Part shown: one piece after another, positions 1-11,150 of the stretch
How the letters are laid out: every line of letters begins with the position of its first letter
How positions within the stretch are numbered: position 1 is the first letter of the stretch
Assembly (NCBI GenBank): GCA_002224055.1
Contig: AZLU01000070.1
Span: forward strand, 1 to 26,182
DNA: 26,182 bases
Direction of reading: 5' to 3'
Source of the DNA: Pezizomycotina sp. ARF18
Lineage: Eukaryota; Ascomycota
The notes under the pieces: generated by a model
What the model was told of the DNA's origin: nothing
Databases searched by the model: none
The model's input: only the letters and a program-made list of their open reading frames with translations
Position numbers and translations under genes: made by a program

Positions 1-206
1 AAAAAGAACAGGCTAGATCCAGGTACTAGTACAAAAACGCGATAATACTCCGGAAATATAGATGGAAGCAAGAAAAAAGGACAAAAAAAAAAATTGGATA
101 GCGTCATTTCTCAATATCAGATGTAAATAAATGCTAGAAATGCAAAAGTCGTGTATAGCAAAAAAAAAAAAAAAAATAGGTAAGAAGACAGCAAATATAA
201 ATCTTA
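1..206. other. A/T-rich spacer downstream of gene A
   Basis: No gene is seen. The stretch contains short A-runs, including a 17-base run near 160-176, and would be the 3' flank of the minus-strand gene A. Confidence 0.5.
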
Positions 207-1010
207 TCAGTATAGATCGCCGTCGCTTTCGTCTTCGGACGGGTATTCTCGCTTAGCGTAGCGGCTGCTGCTGGTGTCGGCGTGCCCGTGCTGCCAGCCT
301 GCGAGAATGACGACGTGGACGAAAAGGATGAATTGAATGATGTCGTGCCGGACGTAGACGTCGAAGCCGGTTTTAGAAAAGGAAGGGAAGGTACACTTGC
401 GGCCGATACCGGCGCGGCAGGTTTCGAAAACAGCTTCGGCCTTTCCGTCGATATCGGCGGTTTGATTTCGCGCGGCGGTTGCGATACTGTTTGTGGCTGT
501 GATTTTGATAATTGCGGTGGTGGCAGTGGGGAGCCTTTTTAACAGTCCTTGGCTACTTCATCCTCTTCGTCGTCGATAATGACAACTTCCGGCGTCGGTT
601 TTCTGACTTTCTTCTTCGCCCTCAGCAACAGGGACACAGTGACCTTCGCCTCCGAGATTTCTCTTGTCGTCGACGGCGTCGCGGACACGCTCGTCCTCGA
701 CGCTTCACGTAGGTGCAGGGCTCATGAGCATCGCTCGTGGCCCTATCACTAATCTCACTCTCCCCTAACCCTCTTCGCCCTCTTCCTATGGGACGGCCCG
801 CGGGCGCCTTAGGCCTCGCTCCACTTTCCACCTCATCTCGCAGGACGGTCGCCTTCTTCTTCAGGGGCGGAAGCAGCCCTCTATGGCATGGTAGGTGGTG
901 TTCTCACCGAAGTATACCGCGATCTCCCGGTAGTGAACTTGAACTCGGTGGGCGGCGATGACGGCGGAGAGGAGCTTTTGGTATTTTTCCGCCGTCCAAG
1001 TTACCGGCAT
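207..1010 (-). CDS. Gene A: Myb/SANT-like domain protein with basic then Ser/Thr-rich tail (frame-broken)
   Basis: Reading from ATG at 1010-1008, the protein begins MPVTWTAEKYQKLLSAVIAA and continues with HYREIAVYFGE and HAIEGCFRP. This is a complete three-helix Myb/SANT-like pattern: Trp in helix 1, I-A-x-x-F-G in helix 2, A-I-x-x-x-(F/L)-x-x-L-K-K in helix 3. The frame hits TGA at 863-861, exactly inside helix 3. One more C in the C-run at 867-864 would continue it as PLKKKAT. The tail holds a GRP-containing basic stretch, then KKVRKPTPEVVIIDDEED, then TAA at 541-539. Beyond the TAA the same frame stays open for roughly 100 codons of Ser/Thr/Pro-rich sequence, and after one more shift ends in SEDESDGDLY and TGA at 209-207. 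Between about 758 and 703 either a missing base or a 56-nt intron (GTGAGA to GAAG) is needed. The likely role is nuclear DNA or chromatin binding, by analogy only. It is either a broken gene or one affected by sequence errors. Confidence 0.6.
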
Positions 1011-1700
1011 GAAGTGTAGGTATTTTTTTTATATCTTCTCAACTTTAAGGTCGTGTTTTCCGTTTCTCCTTCTCCTTTCTTTTGAGTGCTCGGTGGTAAC
1101 GTTCGTTATCGACGCTAAAATTAGAAGAGTTTGATATATCGTCAAAGAAGCGGTCAGTCGACGATGTTTGCTGCTGTATACGCTTTTCTGTAAATATTTA
1201 TGTTAGGACAGATAGTAGAGGAAGGGATGGTAGAGTCTCGATCCTCCCAAACTGACATTTTTCTTTTCTTTTTCTTCTTTTTAATAGAGGCCACTGCCGT
1301 GGCCGCCAGGAGTTTCCAATTTGTATGTGTGAGATACGTGTTTGTGCGCGAAAGGGAAACCGTACGTACAACCGGACAAAAAAAAAAGAGGCGTGAACGT
1401 CACCAGAAGTAAAGAACCAAAAGGATGATGATGGCTGGTATGTAAATGTATGCCGGAATGTTTGTTCAGTTTAGTCGGGTCGAGTTTTGGGGAGAGGCCG
1501 ATGCAATGAATCGTTCGCGGATGCTCGATTTGTCTGTTTCTCTATAATGCGTGAGGTGCGTGAGAAGTGCGTGAAGAAAAAAAACAGGCCTGGGTTTTAG
1601 GAGCGGCCACCAAAGAAAAAGGAAAAAAGAAATTGGAGAGCGAATAACAAAAACATGCACGACTGTTGTCGCATTAGCGCTATTTTTCCTTTTTTTTTTT

Positions 1701-1739
<39 letters not shown>

Positions 1740-2603
1740 GGGGCCGCGGAAATTTGCCCGTCTTGCCGTCGAAAGAATAGACACCCCTTCCCCCGGCAAC
1801 CAATCGCCCGGGACATGCCCCCCTCCCCCGTGAACCGGCACTGCAGGCACTAAAAAATGCAGTGGTATTGTCCATGGTGCCACGATCTTATATACCATTT
1901 ATATTAGATTTTGTTTCTAACCATTGATTCAATATACAACTATTGCTCCACTAAATATCTAATCAATAATAATAGAATGTTTCTTTTCCTCTTGCATGAG
2001 CGAGTAGTTGAGTGTTTTCTTCCTGGAGAGTTGTGGGCAACAATCTTCCACCGCTTCGGTCAGGGAGTTGTTTCTTTTAGCCTTTATGCCCTTTTGCTCG
2101 GCTGCGCCCTTTGAAACTCCAACAGGGTCTCGTTCGTTAAAGGATGTTATTCCTCCCCACGTCTCTTTCCCTCCTCCATACCCTCCGATAGTAAGTCTAG
2201 AGCTATAGATCTGATTTGCTTCTTTGGACATACATTTTTTTTCCAAACGCCGAATAGTTTATTGGAAAAAACTAACCCGTAAAAGATTTTTAAAACCATT
2301 CAGCTAGAGGGGAATACATTTCTGGTGATGCAAGAAGCCGATGGAGTCCATTCAGAACGCCCTTGAATTTAAACTAAAAGAAACGAAAGAGAGAAAAAAG
2401 TAGCAAATGACAATGAACCAATATGATGTCCTCTTTCGCCGATGATTGTATACTGATACATCGATCCCACTGCTACAAGCCTTGAGATTCGTGAATGGTA
2501 CTTGTATCCTTGGACAAACTAAACTCAACAAATACTTTTGCTAATAGCAAACAAAAAACAAATCATATGACGTACTCGAAGAAAATAAAAAAGGATTCTG
2601 CTT
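1011..2603. other. Gene-poor spacer between B and A
   Basis: I see no supportable gene. The most obvious element is a long T-run (about 33 T at 1703-1735, preceded by another 11). The open frames here are driven by that homopolymer, giving Lys-only stretches, and are not credible. The part next to 1011 should hold the promoter of gene A, but no clear TATA box stands out. Confidence 0.5.
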
Positions 2604-3330
2604 TTAGTATAGCCCACCCTCATCCTCCATCTCGTAGCTCTGCTTTCCAACCGTGCGTTGTCCCGCTCGACGCCGACGCTCTGCTTTTCAGTCACTGGTT
2701 GCTCCGCCTCGGCGGCAGCACTTTGATTTTCGGTGCGCACGTTGCGTTCAGGTACCGCTTTCCTAGGCGGTAACTTCTTCGCGGGTGCCTCGGGATCGAT
2801 GTAAGCTTTCGTCTTGTAATTTCGGTCCTTGTGATTCTTATAGTCGAACCCGTCGGAATCCGAACCCAAGTCGGGCATCGGGGGCTCCGATCCATCATCG
2901 TAGTCGTCTGCACATCCCTTTCCCTTCCCCTTTTTAGCCTTCCGTTGTTGCTTCTGCTTTTGTTTCTTCGGCGGAGAAGCAGAAGGAGAAGGCGACGCGA
3001 TCATGACGCCATCGTAAAACCTGCTCGGCAGATCGTTCCTTACGCATTCCTCTTCCTTGATTATAACATATCGTCATCGTATTCCTCTTCCCGGTTGATA
3101 ACGCTAACTTCCTCTTCCGCGGGGTCGGCGTATCGGGAAGATATCGCTGTCCGTTTGGCTCTCATGTCTGCTACTTCCTTTTGATGCCGCGGAGCTTGTG
3201 GTTAACCGAGTCCCGGGTCGCACCCGCGAGCACGCCGATGGTCGTGAGGTTGTAGCGGACAGCATCGTTGCTGGCGATATGGCGAGGAAGAGCTCCCGCT
3301 CGCGCTCTGGGTCCATGTCGATTTGGTCAT
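2604..3330 (-). CDS. Gene B: Myb/SANT-like domain protein with long charged tail (several one-base frame breaks)
   Basis: ATG at 3330-3328 begins MTKSTWT. Across a break at the GGG of 3309-3311 the domain continues ERERELFLAI, then (break near 3277-3280) IASNDAVRYNLTTIGVLAGA and TRDSVNHKLRGIK: a full Myb-like domain with helix 3 ending in L-x-x-I-K. A break in the T-run 3179-3182 leads to EVADMRAKRTAISSRYADPA and EEEYDDDM. A break near 3066-3070 leads to VIIKEEECVRNDLPSRF and a long tail (SPSPSASPPKK, a K/Q-rich stretch, PMPDLGSDSDG). A last break near 2632-2636 gives the end EMEDEGGLY with TAA at 2606-2604. Every break fits one missing base. No intron is required. The tail is basic then acidic, typical of disordered nuclear proteins. 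Expected to be about 240 residues if intact; function is inferred from the domain only. Confidence 0.62.
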
Positions 3331-4534
3331 CGCGACTAAGTAGCTATGTTTGTCTTTTGATATGGATGATAGATAAGCCTCTGAGCAGAATGCTGACAAG
3401 CGTATTCTTTTGTATTTGAAGAGCGCGTGAGTATTTTAGCAGTAAAGCCGTGAAGTTTCGAAATATGACGTTTTAGCGAGAGGAGGAAGAGTAGCAAAGC
3501 CTGCTGCGACGTAAAATACGCTGCATCCAAAGATCAATCGAGTGATTTCTGGTATAGAAACCAAATTGAACTTCCATGCAATGGGAATCTGTCCGGTACC
3601 CACCATCTCGACTATTCCATCAGCTAAACAAAGGAATGAAAATAGACCTTCTTTTATTTTGTTTTTTCATTGATGGCTCTGTGCTGTCCTTGAAAGTTTC
3701 TATTTCGTTCAATGCCTTTCCTTTGTCCTCTAGTACTAAGAAGATTATAATAAAGAGAAATATCAACAGTTTAGAGAAATCTTAGGGATTTAACGCCTAC
3801 ATTAATATTAACAAATGCTTCTTAGATTACACTCGCTCTTAATAGAAGGTATACCACTATTGAGTACTTTACAAGAGATGTTAGTCTAGTAACACCTCTG
3901 AAGGAATACTAGACTAGGAGATGTTGCATTGACAAAATAAAATTGTTTTTCTTTAACTCGATCACGGTGCTATATGAACTTTCGGTCGCCTAATTCCATC
4001 CCTCACGAAGTATCCCTCTTTTTTTATGGCTTGATATAGTGACTATCGAGGCCAATTCCTTCACTCTACTAAGGACCACCCTGTCTCCTGAGAAGAGACC
4101 TTCACGGAAGGGTGATTTGAGCCTGGAAGGACATTTCGACTCTGGGTGACGCAAATAGCATTCGATATTATTTCGTTTTTATATATATTTTTTTTATTCT
4201 GCTTCTTGTCTAGTCTACTCTAGCTATTGCAAATATTCCATTGTGCTCTTGTTCTATTGCGATTGCTACCTACTTATTCTTTGAACTTTCGCTAGACTTT
4301 TCAACTCGTGTTGGTTTTTTTTTTTTTTTTTTTTTTTGATTTTAATACGATGGAATGAACAAAGCACATGACCGTTTTACTTTTATTCCAACCTTTAAAC
4401 GCCATGAGAAAACCAAAGATCAAATAAAAAATCAATTCAGCCCAACATTGCTTTTTCCTCATAAATGCTCATGCCTCTTTTTTTTTTTTTTTTTTTTGTT
4501 CCCCAGTGGCTGAAGAACCTAGATTTGGAAAATC
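3331..4534. other. Gene-poor spacer between C and B
   Basis: No gene is recognised. The stretch includes T-runs at about 4314-4337 and 4478-4497 and a small perfect inverted repeat (10-bp arms at 3882-3891 and 3907-3916). The sequence just above 3330 should be the promoter of gene B. Confidence 0.5.
3882..3916. repeat. Short inverted repeat (possible hairpin)
   Basis: The arms TAGTCTAGTA and TACTAGACTA are exact reverse complements separated by 15 bases. No adjacent gene end makes a terminator role likely, and no target-site duplication was noticed. Confidence 0.4.
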
Positions 4535-5586
4535 TCAAATAACGTCATCGTCATCTTCCTCAGGGATTTCGAAAATTCCCTCTTCACAGATATCGCCTGC
4601 GGAGAGATCCAACATCGGCATCCTTCTAACGGCGCCGCCAATCTTGGATATCCCGATGTGGTTGATGGTGTTGTGATTATAATTGTTCCTAATACCGTTA
4701 TTGTCGGTGATATCGAATATCAGGCCCGTGGTAAGCGTGTTTTCCATCTTTACGTCCAGGGAGGTACTAAAGATCGATCGCATCGCTTGAACGGTTCCCA
4801 GGATAGCATTGCGGTGCGGATTAAGCATGGTAACATCAGCGTTGTTCCGGAGCGCAACTACCGAGTCATTGGTCGTTTCGACGATGTCGTCGTCTTCGAT
4901 CGGCGGCAGGGAATTGACAAAGTTCGTCGTGCTGCCGTCGTCGAACATCTCCACCTTAACCCGTCGACGGAGTGCGGGACGCCGAAGAGCTGGATGTCCT
5001 CTAAACTTAGGGCGGACGTTCTCTTCAGCGTACTCTTCGACCTTCGTTTCCATCTTGACGTGCGTCTGCCTCCTTGAGCAGTTGCTGCTCGACCGTGACG
5101 GCCATTGCGTCTTCCTCGATTTCGGGTGGATTAAAGAGGAAGAGAAACTGCTATGGTCCGGCTCTTTTTCCATCTCCTTCTTAACGAGGTACTCGCCATC
5201 AGGTCACCGTACCCAACACCGTACCCGGGTATCTTCCCCTTCTTAGTTCCTCCTCTTCGACCTCACTATCGTCCTCGTTCTTCGATGCCATTTTCTTCGG
5301 ACGGCCCTACGCTTCGATACGCCTCCTCCGCCCTTCGGTTTCAGAACGTCGCTGTTATCTGCCGAAGAAGAAGAAGAAGCGGATTTACGGGGTTTACGGG
5401 TATAGGTGCTGCTGCCGCCGATATCGCGGGCTTCTTTGCGCAGCTTCTTCATTTCTCCTCGATGGCGCGGGGGATGCGTCGCCGCCGAAGGCGCGGGCGA
5501 TCTGCTTGTAGTCCATGTGGATGTGGTGCACCGCCAGCGTCACCAGGAACAGCGGGAGACATTTCGGAGGTCCAGGTGATTGGCAT
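4535..5586 (-). CDS. Gene C: Myb/SANT-like domain protein with AT-hook and long acidic, psi-K-x-E-rich tail (frame-broken)
   Basis: ATG at 5586-5584 starts MPITWTSEM. After a shift near 5554-5556 the domain runs LFLVTLAVHHIHMDYKQIAR and AFGGDASP, then (missing C in the G-run 5469-5473 and missing A at 5452-5454) RAIEEK and MKKLRKEARDIG. The basic tail TYTRKPRKSASSSSS follows. A missing base at 5305-5307 restores an AT-hook, KRRGRPKK, followed by NEDDSEVEEEE. After further shifts around 5060-5210 comes one long clean frame (stop at 4535) containing VKME, VKVE and VKME, all matching the psi-K-x-E SUMO consensus, and ending FEIPEEDDDDVI. No intron is seen in the domain. This is the longest single-domain member, with a tail of about 300 residues. 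The last 200 codons read cleanly, which supports a real protein rather than an old relic. DNA binding is inferred from the domain and the AT-hook. Confidence 0.6.
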
Positions 5587-6917
5587 CTTGGACGATTTCT
5601 CTGACTCCCTTATTTCGTTTTTGTTTGGAGATTTTGCCTACTGTGTATGAGGTACACAGGACGGGGTGAGTAACGGAAACATTGCAAACGTGATCAAGAA
5701 GAAGTGTAGACACAAGGGAAGTTGGAGATGAAACTACCTTGCTGTCTTCGTTTTCTTCTTGCTGTTGTTTTCTCTTATTCCCCCGCAAAAAGATTTCCCG
5801 TCCGTGTATGAGCTGTCCTCTACTTGGTAGCTTTCTGTTGAGCTTGAGGCTACACAAGATTGTGATTTTCTCAAGAATAGCGGATATAAAGTCCTGAGAG
5901 CAGCTGGGTGATGTCTATAGCAGCAGAGGCAGCAGAGGTATTAGAAAAGAGCTACAGGAAAACCTATATATCGTATTTGGTTTTGGGTATCACCGAGCTC
6001 AACAGTGAAGATGATCAGTGGGCTGTTATACAGAGGATACACTTACCAACTCACTTCCCACTTAGTTAGGGCTGTTTGTCCTCTTTTTTTTTTTTTTTTT
6101 GCTGAGCTTGCTCTATGTGCTCTATGTGCTTCTTTGTCCTTCCACGGATTTACATGTCTGTCCTAGCGTCATGCACGTGCAGGGGAGAGCTACTACAAAA
6201 TGTATGAAAATTTGCAGGGTTACAGCCGTAGCTTGGCTATAGCTATAGCTGAAGGGGCTACGTAACCAATAGCAAAGGCAGTTACAAGGGTAGAGCTCCC
6301 GAAAGCAGCAATGAAGCTCGTTTTACGAAGATTTTTCCTAAAATTACGTACCTCGTTCGTGCTTTAGAATTCAATTGCACGACAATTTTTTACAGTGGAG
6401 AAATCCTAAACCTTTCGAATAAAATGGAGATAAGTTAAAGGCCCTGGATCATGAGATGATTTGATATCGATTACAAATGGGAGTATTTTGTAATATATAT
6501 CTTTTTTTTTTTTTTTTTCGTTTTTCCCCTCTTTTTTCCTTCGGTAAATGAGAATATGACTCAGGTACTACTTTAGGTATCATTCTGCGCAGAAGGAAGG
6601 GTCCCGATGTGAAGCCAATATTTACTGAATTATTGTGGAAGTGTGTTAAGAATGTTATAATACCGAATCGGATGTATGAGTTTCGTAGTAGTGAGTATAA
6701 TGTAAGTCTTAGATATATAATTAGATAGGAAAGAAGAGCATATCGCTCTGTATTATACTACCGTTTTAAAATTTCTCCTGCAAAAGCCCACGTTTTCCCC
6801 ACAGATGTTAAACAAAGGTATACCCGTCTAAAATTGCGTTTACATGACCTTCATCTCCCTCAACTTCCCCTTTTTTTTTCTCTCTCTCTTTTGTTTTGCG
6901 GTTTTCGACATAGATCT
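5587..6917. other. Gene-poor spacer between D and C
   Basis: No gene is recognised. It contains T-runs (about 6084-6100 and 6502-6519), short tandem copies of CTATGTGCT around 6113-6130, and a GCTATAGCTATAGCT stretch near 6234-6251. An apparent minus-strand reading frame up to 5857 simply runs through the start of gene C in the wrong frame. Confidence 0.5.
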
Positions 6918-7694
6918 TTAATATCCACTATAACTATCAGCGTTGTCAGCCTCCGGACCGAACCCCGTAAGCACTTTAACCATATTAGTCTTCCTCCTCT
7001 TCGCCTCCATTAAGGCTCTCCCCTTCCTCCCTTCCTCCTCCTCATTATCATATTCCTCTTCCTTCTTTACCGTCTTACGCTTCTTAACCACTTTCTCTAC
7101 TTCTTCTACTTCCTTCGGTTTCTTCCTCGCCTTCCCCTACCCTGCTTAGGCATTATGACGGCGGTCTTGACTTCTTCGTCGTCGACGTCGTCGTTTTGAA
7201 GATATTTTCCTTTGGTTTTAGGTCCTCGCTTCCTTTTAGTAGTGGTAGTAGTAGTGGTGGTGGTGGTGCTAGTGGTGCGTTTAGGTCCGCGGGGGAGTAT
7301 TGGAGTAGTCGAAGTTGGCGATGGGTGAGGAGTCAAGGATGCCTTGGAGAGGCGCGGATTTGACGATGCGCTCGGTTATGGCGCGGGCGGTGGGGACATC
7401 GCGGCCGTCTTGCGCTGTATTATACCAAAACCATTTAAAAAGGAAAAAAGAAAAGTGTTAGCTAGAGAAGAAAGGGAGAGAGCAAAAGTAGGAGAGGACT
7501 TACGCCAGGCATCGCGAATCCTTTCGCCCTTGAGATTAATGTTGTGCGTATCGAGGAGAAGGACGAGGAGGATGTGATCCTGGTTTCTCAAGAATAGTTA
7601 GTGCTCTATAATGACTAAAACCCCGAGAGGCCACGGAGCGGATTATAGAAAGCTCAAAAACTTTTGTACTTACGTTCTCGGTGGTCCAGCGCAT
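6918..7694 (-). CDS. Gene D: three-exon Myb/SANT-like domain protein with Lys/Glu-rich tail (frame-broken)
   Basis: Exon 1 (7694-7674) encodes MRWTTEN. Intron 1 (7673-7580) has GTAAGT, a CTAAC branch site and CAG. Exon 2 (7579-7504) encodes DHILLVLLLDTHNINLKGER and IRDAW. Intron 2 (7503-7415) has GTAAGT and ACAG. Exon 3 continues PQDGRDVPTARAITERIVK, a clear helix 3. One missing base at 7359-7361 and one at 7346-7347 extend it as IRASPKASLTPHPSPTSTTP. The tail then gives a (T)10 run, KRKRGPKTKGKYLQ and NDDVDDEEV. A missing G in the C-run 7134-7137 leads to a third frame, KARKKPKEVEEVEKVVKKRK, ending DNADSYSGY with TAA at 6920-6918. The two clean introns and continuous homology argue for an expressed gene. 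The Thr repeat is a codon microsatellite. Role: probably DNA or chromatin binding. Confidence 0.66.
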
Positions 7695-8255
7695 GGTGAG
7701 CAACAATAGGGATTTTTCAAGCAGGTTTGGATTTTCTTTTTGATATGATTCGACTTAGTAGAAAAACACTAAGAGGAGAGAGTGGGTTTCTCTTGACTGT
7801 TACTGACGAATACCTCTGCTGAGCGAAAATATTTCCTTAAGATGGCGGTGATATCTCGGTGATGATAAAAGAAGTGAGGTCGTCTGGGAAGAGAGAGGTG
7901 GAAGAGATTTCAAAGGATGAACTTCTTTTTTTATTTTAGCGCAATAGGGATATCCGTAGGCACTCCTTAGGATATAGATAGATATATTCACAAACTTCTC
8001 AGGATAAGGGTAGGTCCATCGCCACCTGGGAGTTTGCTGCCGTGGAAGTTTTGTAAATGGAGCTCACTGTCACGTTTTGGTGACGTATTTACTGTCATTT
8101 TGAAAAGCTACCGGGACGCTGCATAAGTCAATACAAACAGCAGTTTGAAAGAAATTCCCGCTGAGAGCATTGGTAGAGAGGAAGAAAGAGCGACACTTAT
8201 CCGGGAAGCTCTCAATCGTGATATTAATAATGGGACTTTACTTTGCTATTCTAAA

Positions 8256-8278
8256 AATAATAATAATAATAATAATAA
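8256..8278. repeat. (AAT)n microsatellite
   Basis: About seven to eight tandem AAT units are seen directly. Confidence 0.9.
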
Positions 8279-9307
8279 AGCTTTCATTGAGGCTTATGTA
8301 CAAACTGATTTTGAGGGAAACCTCAGCTCAATTTGGCGAGTTATAGCTGAGAGAAATCTCAGACCTACTTCGATTTCGAATTGTTGTGATAGCAAGAGTT
8401 GTGAGAAGGACATGCGCGTGCTGATTGATACCCAGATAATAATGATATGCTTCTATGAAGCTGTCGTTCTTCAGGGTTGCGCTGCTAAGGAGATTAGAAA
8501 CGAGAAACACATGGATTCAATTATGTCACTAGCATCGCTGAGCTATAAGTAAGTATTAATGTGTATCGACTAGTCTACGTATCGCCGATATCCAAGATCC
8601 TCGTGGCGTTTCGTTGCTATCGTATCCTGTCCGATATCCGTTTGTGCGTGCAAAAAGAGTGTTCTATATCTTCTTTGATCTAGGGGCAAAGAAAAAACAT
8701 CCGAAGTTCCAATTGGCTAATTTTGATTTTTGTCCGTAGTAGTAGTATTAGCAAACCCACACTTTGACATCATGGCCCTGGAGAATATTTCAACCAGTAT
8801 TCCACTTTTGGAATATTGATCACTTCATCAGGGAAAAAGCTTTACTCCATGGACACTTCCGGCGTGTAATAGGAAAAATACTCATATGAGTATAGATCAG
8901 TAGGAATTATTTTCGAGCAAAGTGTGCTCTTGGGGCTGATTTTCTGTTATTGATAGCGGCTCCTGTGCCGAGGCCGACCTCGTTTGGCTCCAAAGCCGAT
9001 TGAAAAGCACAGTGCCAGACATGTAAGGTCTTCCGACCAACAAGAGACCGACAGCCAATAAACCCGGGACGTTATGAGGAAATTCCCCGCGCCTCGGTAA
9101 AGGATTGTGAATTATTCTTTTTGTCGTATTTTGCCGCCGGTATCTACGATCTTTTCTTTCGATCGACTGATTGCTGTTTCTCAAAAAAAAAAAAAAAAAA
9201 AAAAAAAGAGAGAGAGAAAAGCTGAAAGCTGATAAATGTTACATTCATTCATTGGTGACAGTATGAAGGTTAGACGACGCACCATAACTTAAAACTCAAT
9301 AACCCTA

Positions 9308-9330
9308 TATTATTATTATTATTATTATTT
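9308..9330. repeat. (TTA)n microsatellite
   Basis: About seven tandem TTA units are seen directly. Confidence 0.9.
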
Positions 9331-10321
9331 AAAAAGGAAAGAAAAGAAAGAAAAAAGAGCTCTAATCATCAAAACAAAGTCTCAAACGAGTAAGCTGCAT
9401 CCATGAACAAAAAGCCATGCTTGTGAAAGATCGCAAGGCGTATTGCTCATACAACGTCGATAAGAGCAAGAAGGGTCCTGTACTTCCAGCCTTCATAAAA
9501 CCCGAATGGATTGTAAGCAAACAGGCCATAGCAAAATCGTGATCATGAGGGCTTTCGTGGAGGCTCTTATAGATCCCCGAAGCATGCATGTCATTAACTG
9601 TCGCCAACTCACGCGCAAGGCAGACCGATGGAAATTACTCACCATCACTGCTCACCACCAAAAACGCTGTGGAAAGGCTTCAAATCCTCTCACCTCTTTT
9701 CCTTCTCCCGCAAATATCCAGACACACAAGAAAAACAAAAAGGCCGTTTTCAGGCAAGGATGTTTTATGTATATATCCAACCAATAGCTTCACTCAATTG
9801 AAAAAATCCTTTTGGTTGAGAAGTATATCTGACTGGCTTGGATTAGTTGGATCGTCATACCCTTGGTTTTTTGACTGTTCCCTGGAACTTGGGTTAAAAA
9901 TATAAAAGAGAACAAAATAGCACGGGTAAAAAGATAAAAGGGAACCAAAAAAAAAACATGTCGATTTTGGGGTATTTGTGGTATTGTAGCAACGAAAAGA
10001 GCCTCAATAAACAACACTCGACGCGTTCGCGACATCACGAGACACCACTCTCGCGTAAAGTTAAAGGTCAAAAAAGTAAAAAAAATTAAAAAAAAGCAAA
10101 TAACGAAAAAGTGGATCCTTGGGGTGAGGATCTTCGAGGAGGTGCACATTCCTTGTTATTTGCTTTTCCTTGTTTAATCTCGGAGTCATTTTCTCGTTCG
10201 CGGAGCGACGGCTATCCTTGGACCTTGGCTAACTCGGAAACACTTTTTTTTCTTCTTTCCGTCCGGGCGCGTCTCGCCTTTCCCTTGTGAAATTGCGAAT
10301 CAATACTGTCTTAGAGAATGC

Positions 10322-10445
10322 ATTATATATATATAGAGGAGAGGGAAGGAATAAGATATATATATATATATATATGATGATCGCGATGATGTTTTTTTTT
10401 ATATAGAAGGAGTAGAGGAAGAAGAGAAGAGAAGAGAAGAGAAGA
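10322..10445. repeat. Cluster of TA and GAAGA simple repeats
   Basis: Two blocks of alternating TA (around 10322-10335 and 10354-10375) are followed by a purine-only stretch of GAAGA units (around 10420-10445). It lies upstream of gene E and could be promoter-proximal low-complexity DNA. Confidence 0.8.
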
Positions 10446-11150
10446 AAAGAGAGGGTTATTACGCAGTTGTTCGGGTTCTTTCAGGAAGCGAGAGTCAAAA
10501 GAGGCAATTGCAATTTCCCTATGTCATATATTAAAGTCTCTCCTGTCCTGTATCCAAGTAGGCCTAGTTTCTATCATACCCACACTACCCAACCTCGTGG
10601 CGGCGTGAGCGAGTATCAGATTGCAAGCCCACACCACCACTTAGTTGAAGATACTATAATATAATTCCTTTTTTTCTTCGTCGTCTTGCTTTGAACGCTA
10701 AGGAGGAAGATCCAATTACGGCTCCTATTTCGGAAAAGGTATATATCAGACCAGGCAGAAGCGGAACTGAACATCCTATCAGATCATTAGGACCGCCTGT
10801 AACAAAAGCCAGGGACAACCTATCTTACTTACGACTTCTTTTTCTTTCATTCTCACTTCCTCACTTCTTTCTTGAACAATTCTTCCATCTTCATCATCCT
10901 CATTCCCTTTCCTTGCGCCGTTTGATATTCATCCTCTCGACCTTTCTCCGATATTCTCGCCGTTCACGAAATTGAATCGAATCCATTGCGACATATGCAT
11001 ATATTATAGGGGTTTCCGGTTAAAAGGTTTCCATATTTTCCTGAGATTTGGAAACCGTCGAGCGAATCTCGTCTTCTAACAAACATCTCTTCTGATAAGG
11101 AAGAGAGACACTTTCTCAAAATCCCTATTCAGGATATATCGTCTGCAAAC

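Larger units (their letters stand above)
7695..11150. other. Largest gene-poor spacer, between the D and E starts
   Basis: This 3.4-kb stretch separates the divergently oriented genes D and E and holds both promoters. No gene is supported. It is rich in simple repeats: (AAT)n near 8256-8278, (TTA)n near 9308-9330, an A-run 9183-9207, TA repeats near 10322-10375 and GAAGA repeats near 10420-10445. A 135-codon open frame at 8145-8552 lacks an ATG and contains the AAT repeat as poly-Asn; I do not call it. Confidence 0.45.

Noticed and set aside
282-542. 86-codon plus-strand acidic frame
   Set aside because: It is antisense to the Ser/Thr/Pro-rich tail of gene A, which connects to a recognisable domain.
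1466-1875. Lys-run proteins on the minus strand
   Set aside because: They are produced by the long T-run at 1690-1735.
8145-8552. 135-codon open frame on the plus strand
   Set aside because: It begins at TTG, has no ATG near the start, contains an (AAT)n poly-Asn stretch and no recognisable motif or intron signal.
9362-9607. Minus-strand frame with ACLLTIHSGF resembling helix 1 of the right-hand subfamily
   Set aside because: No helix 2 or 3 can be found downstream in any frame and no intron donor follows at the expected place.
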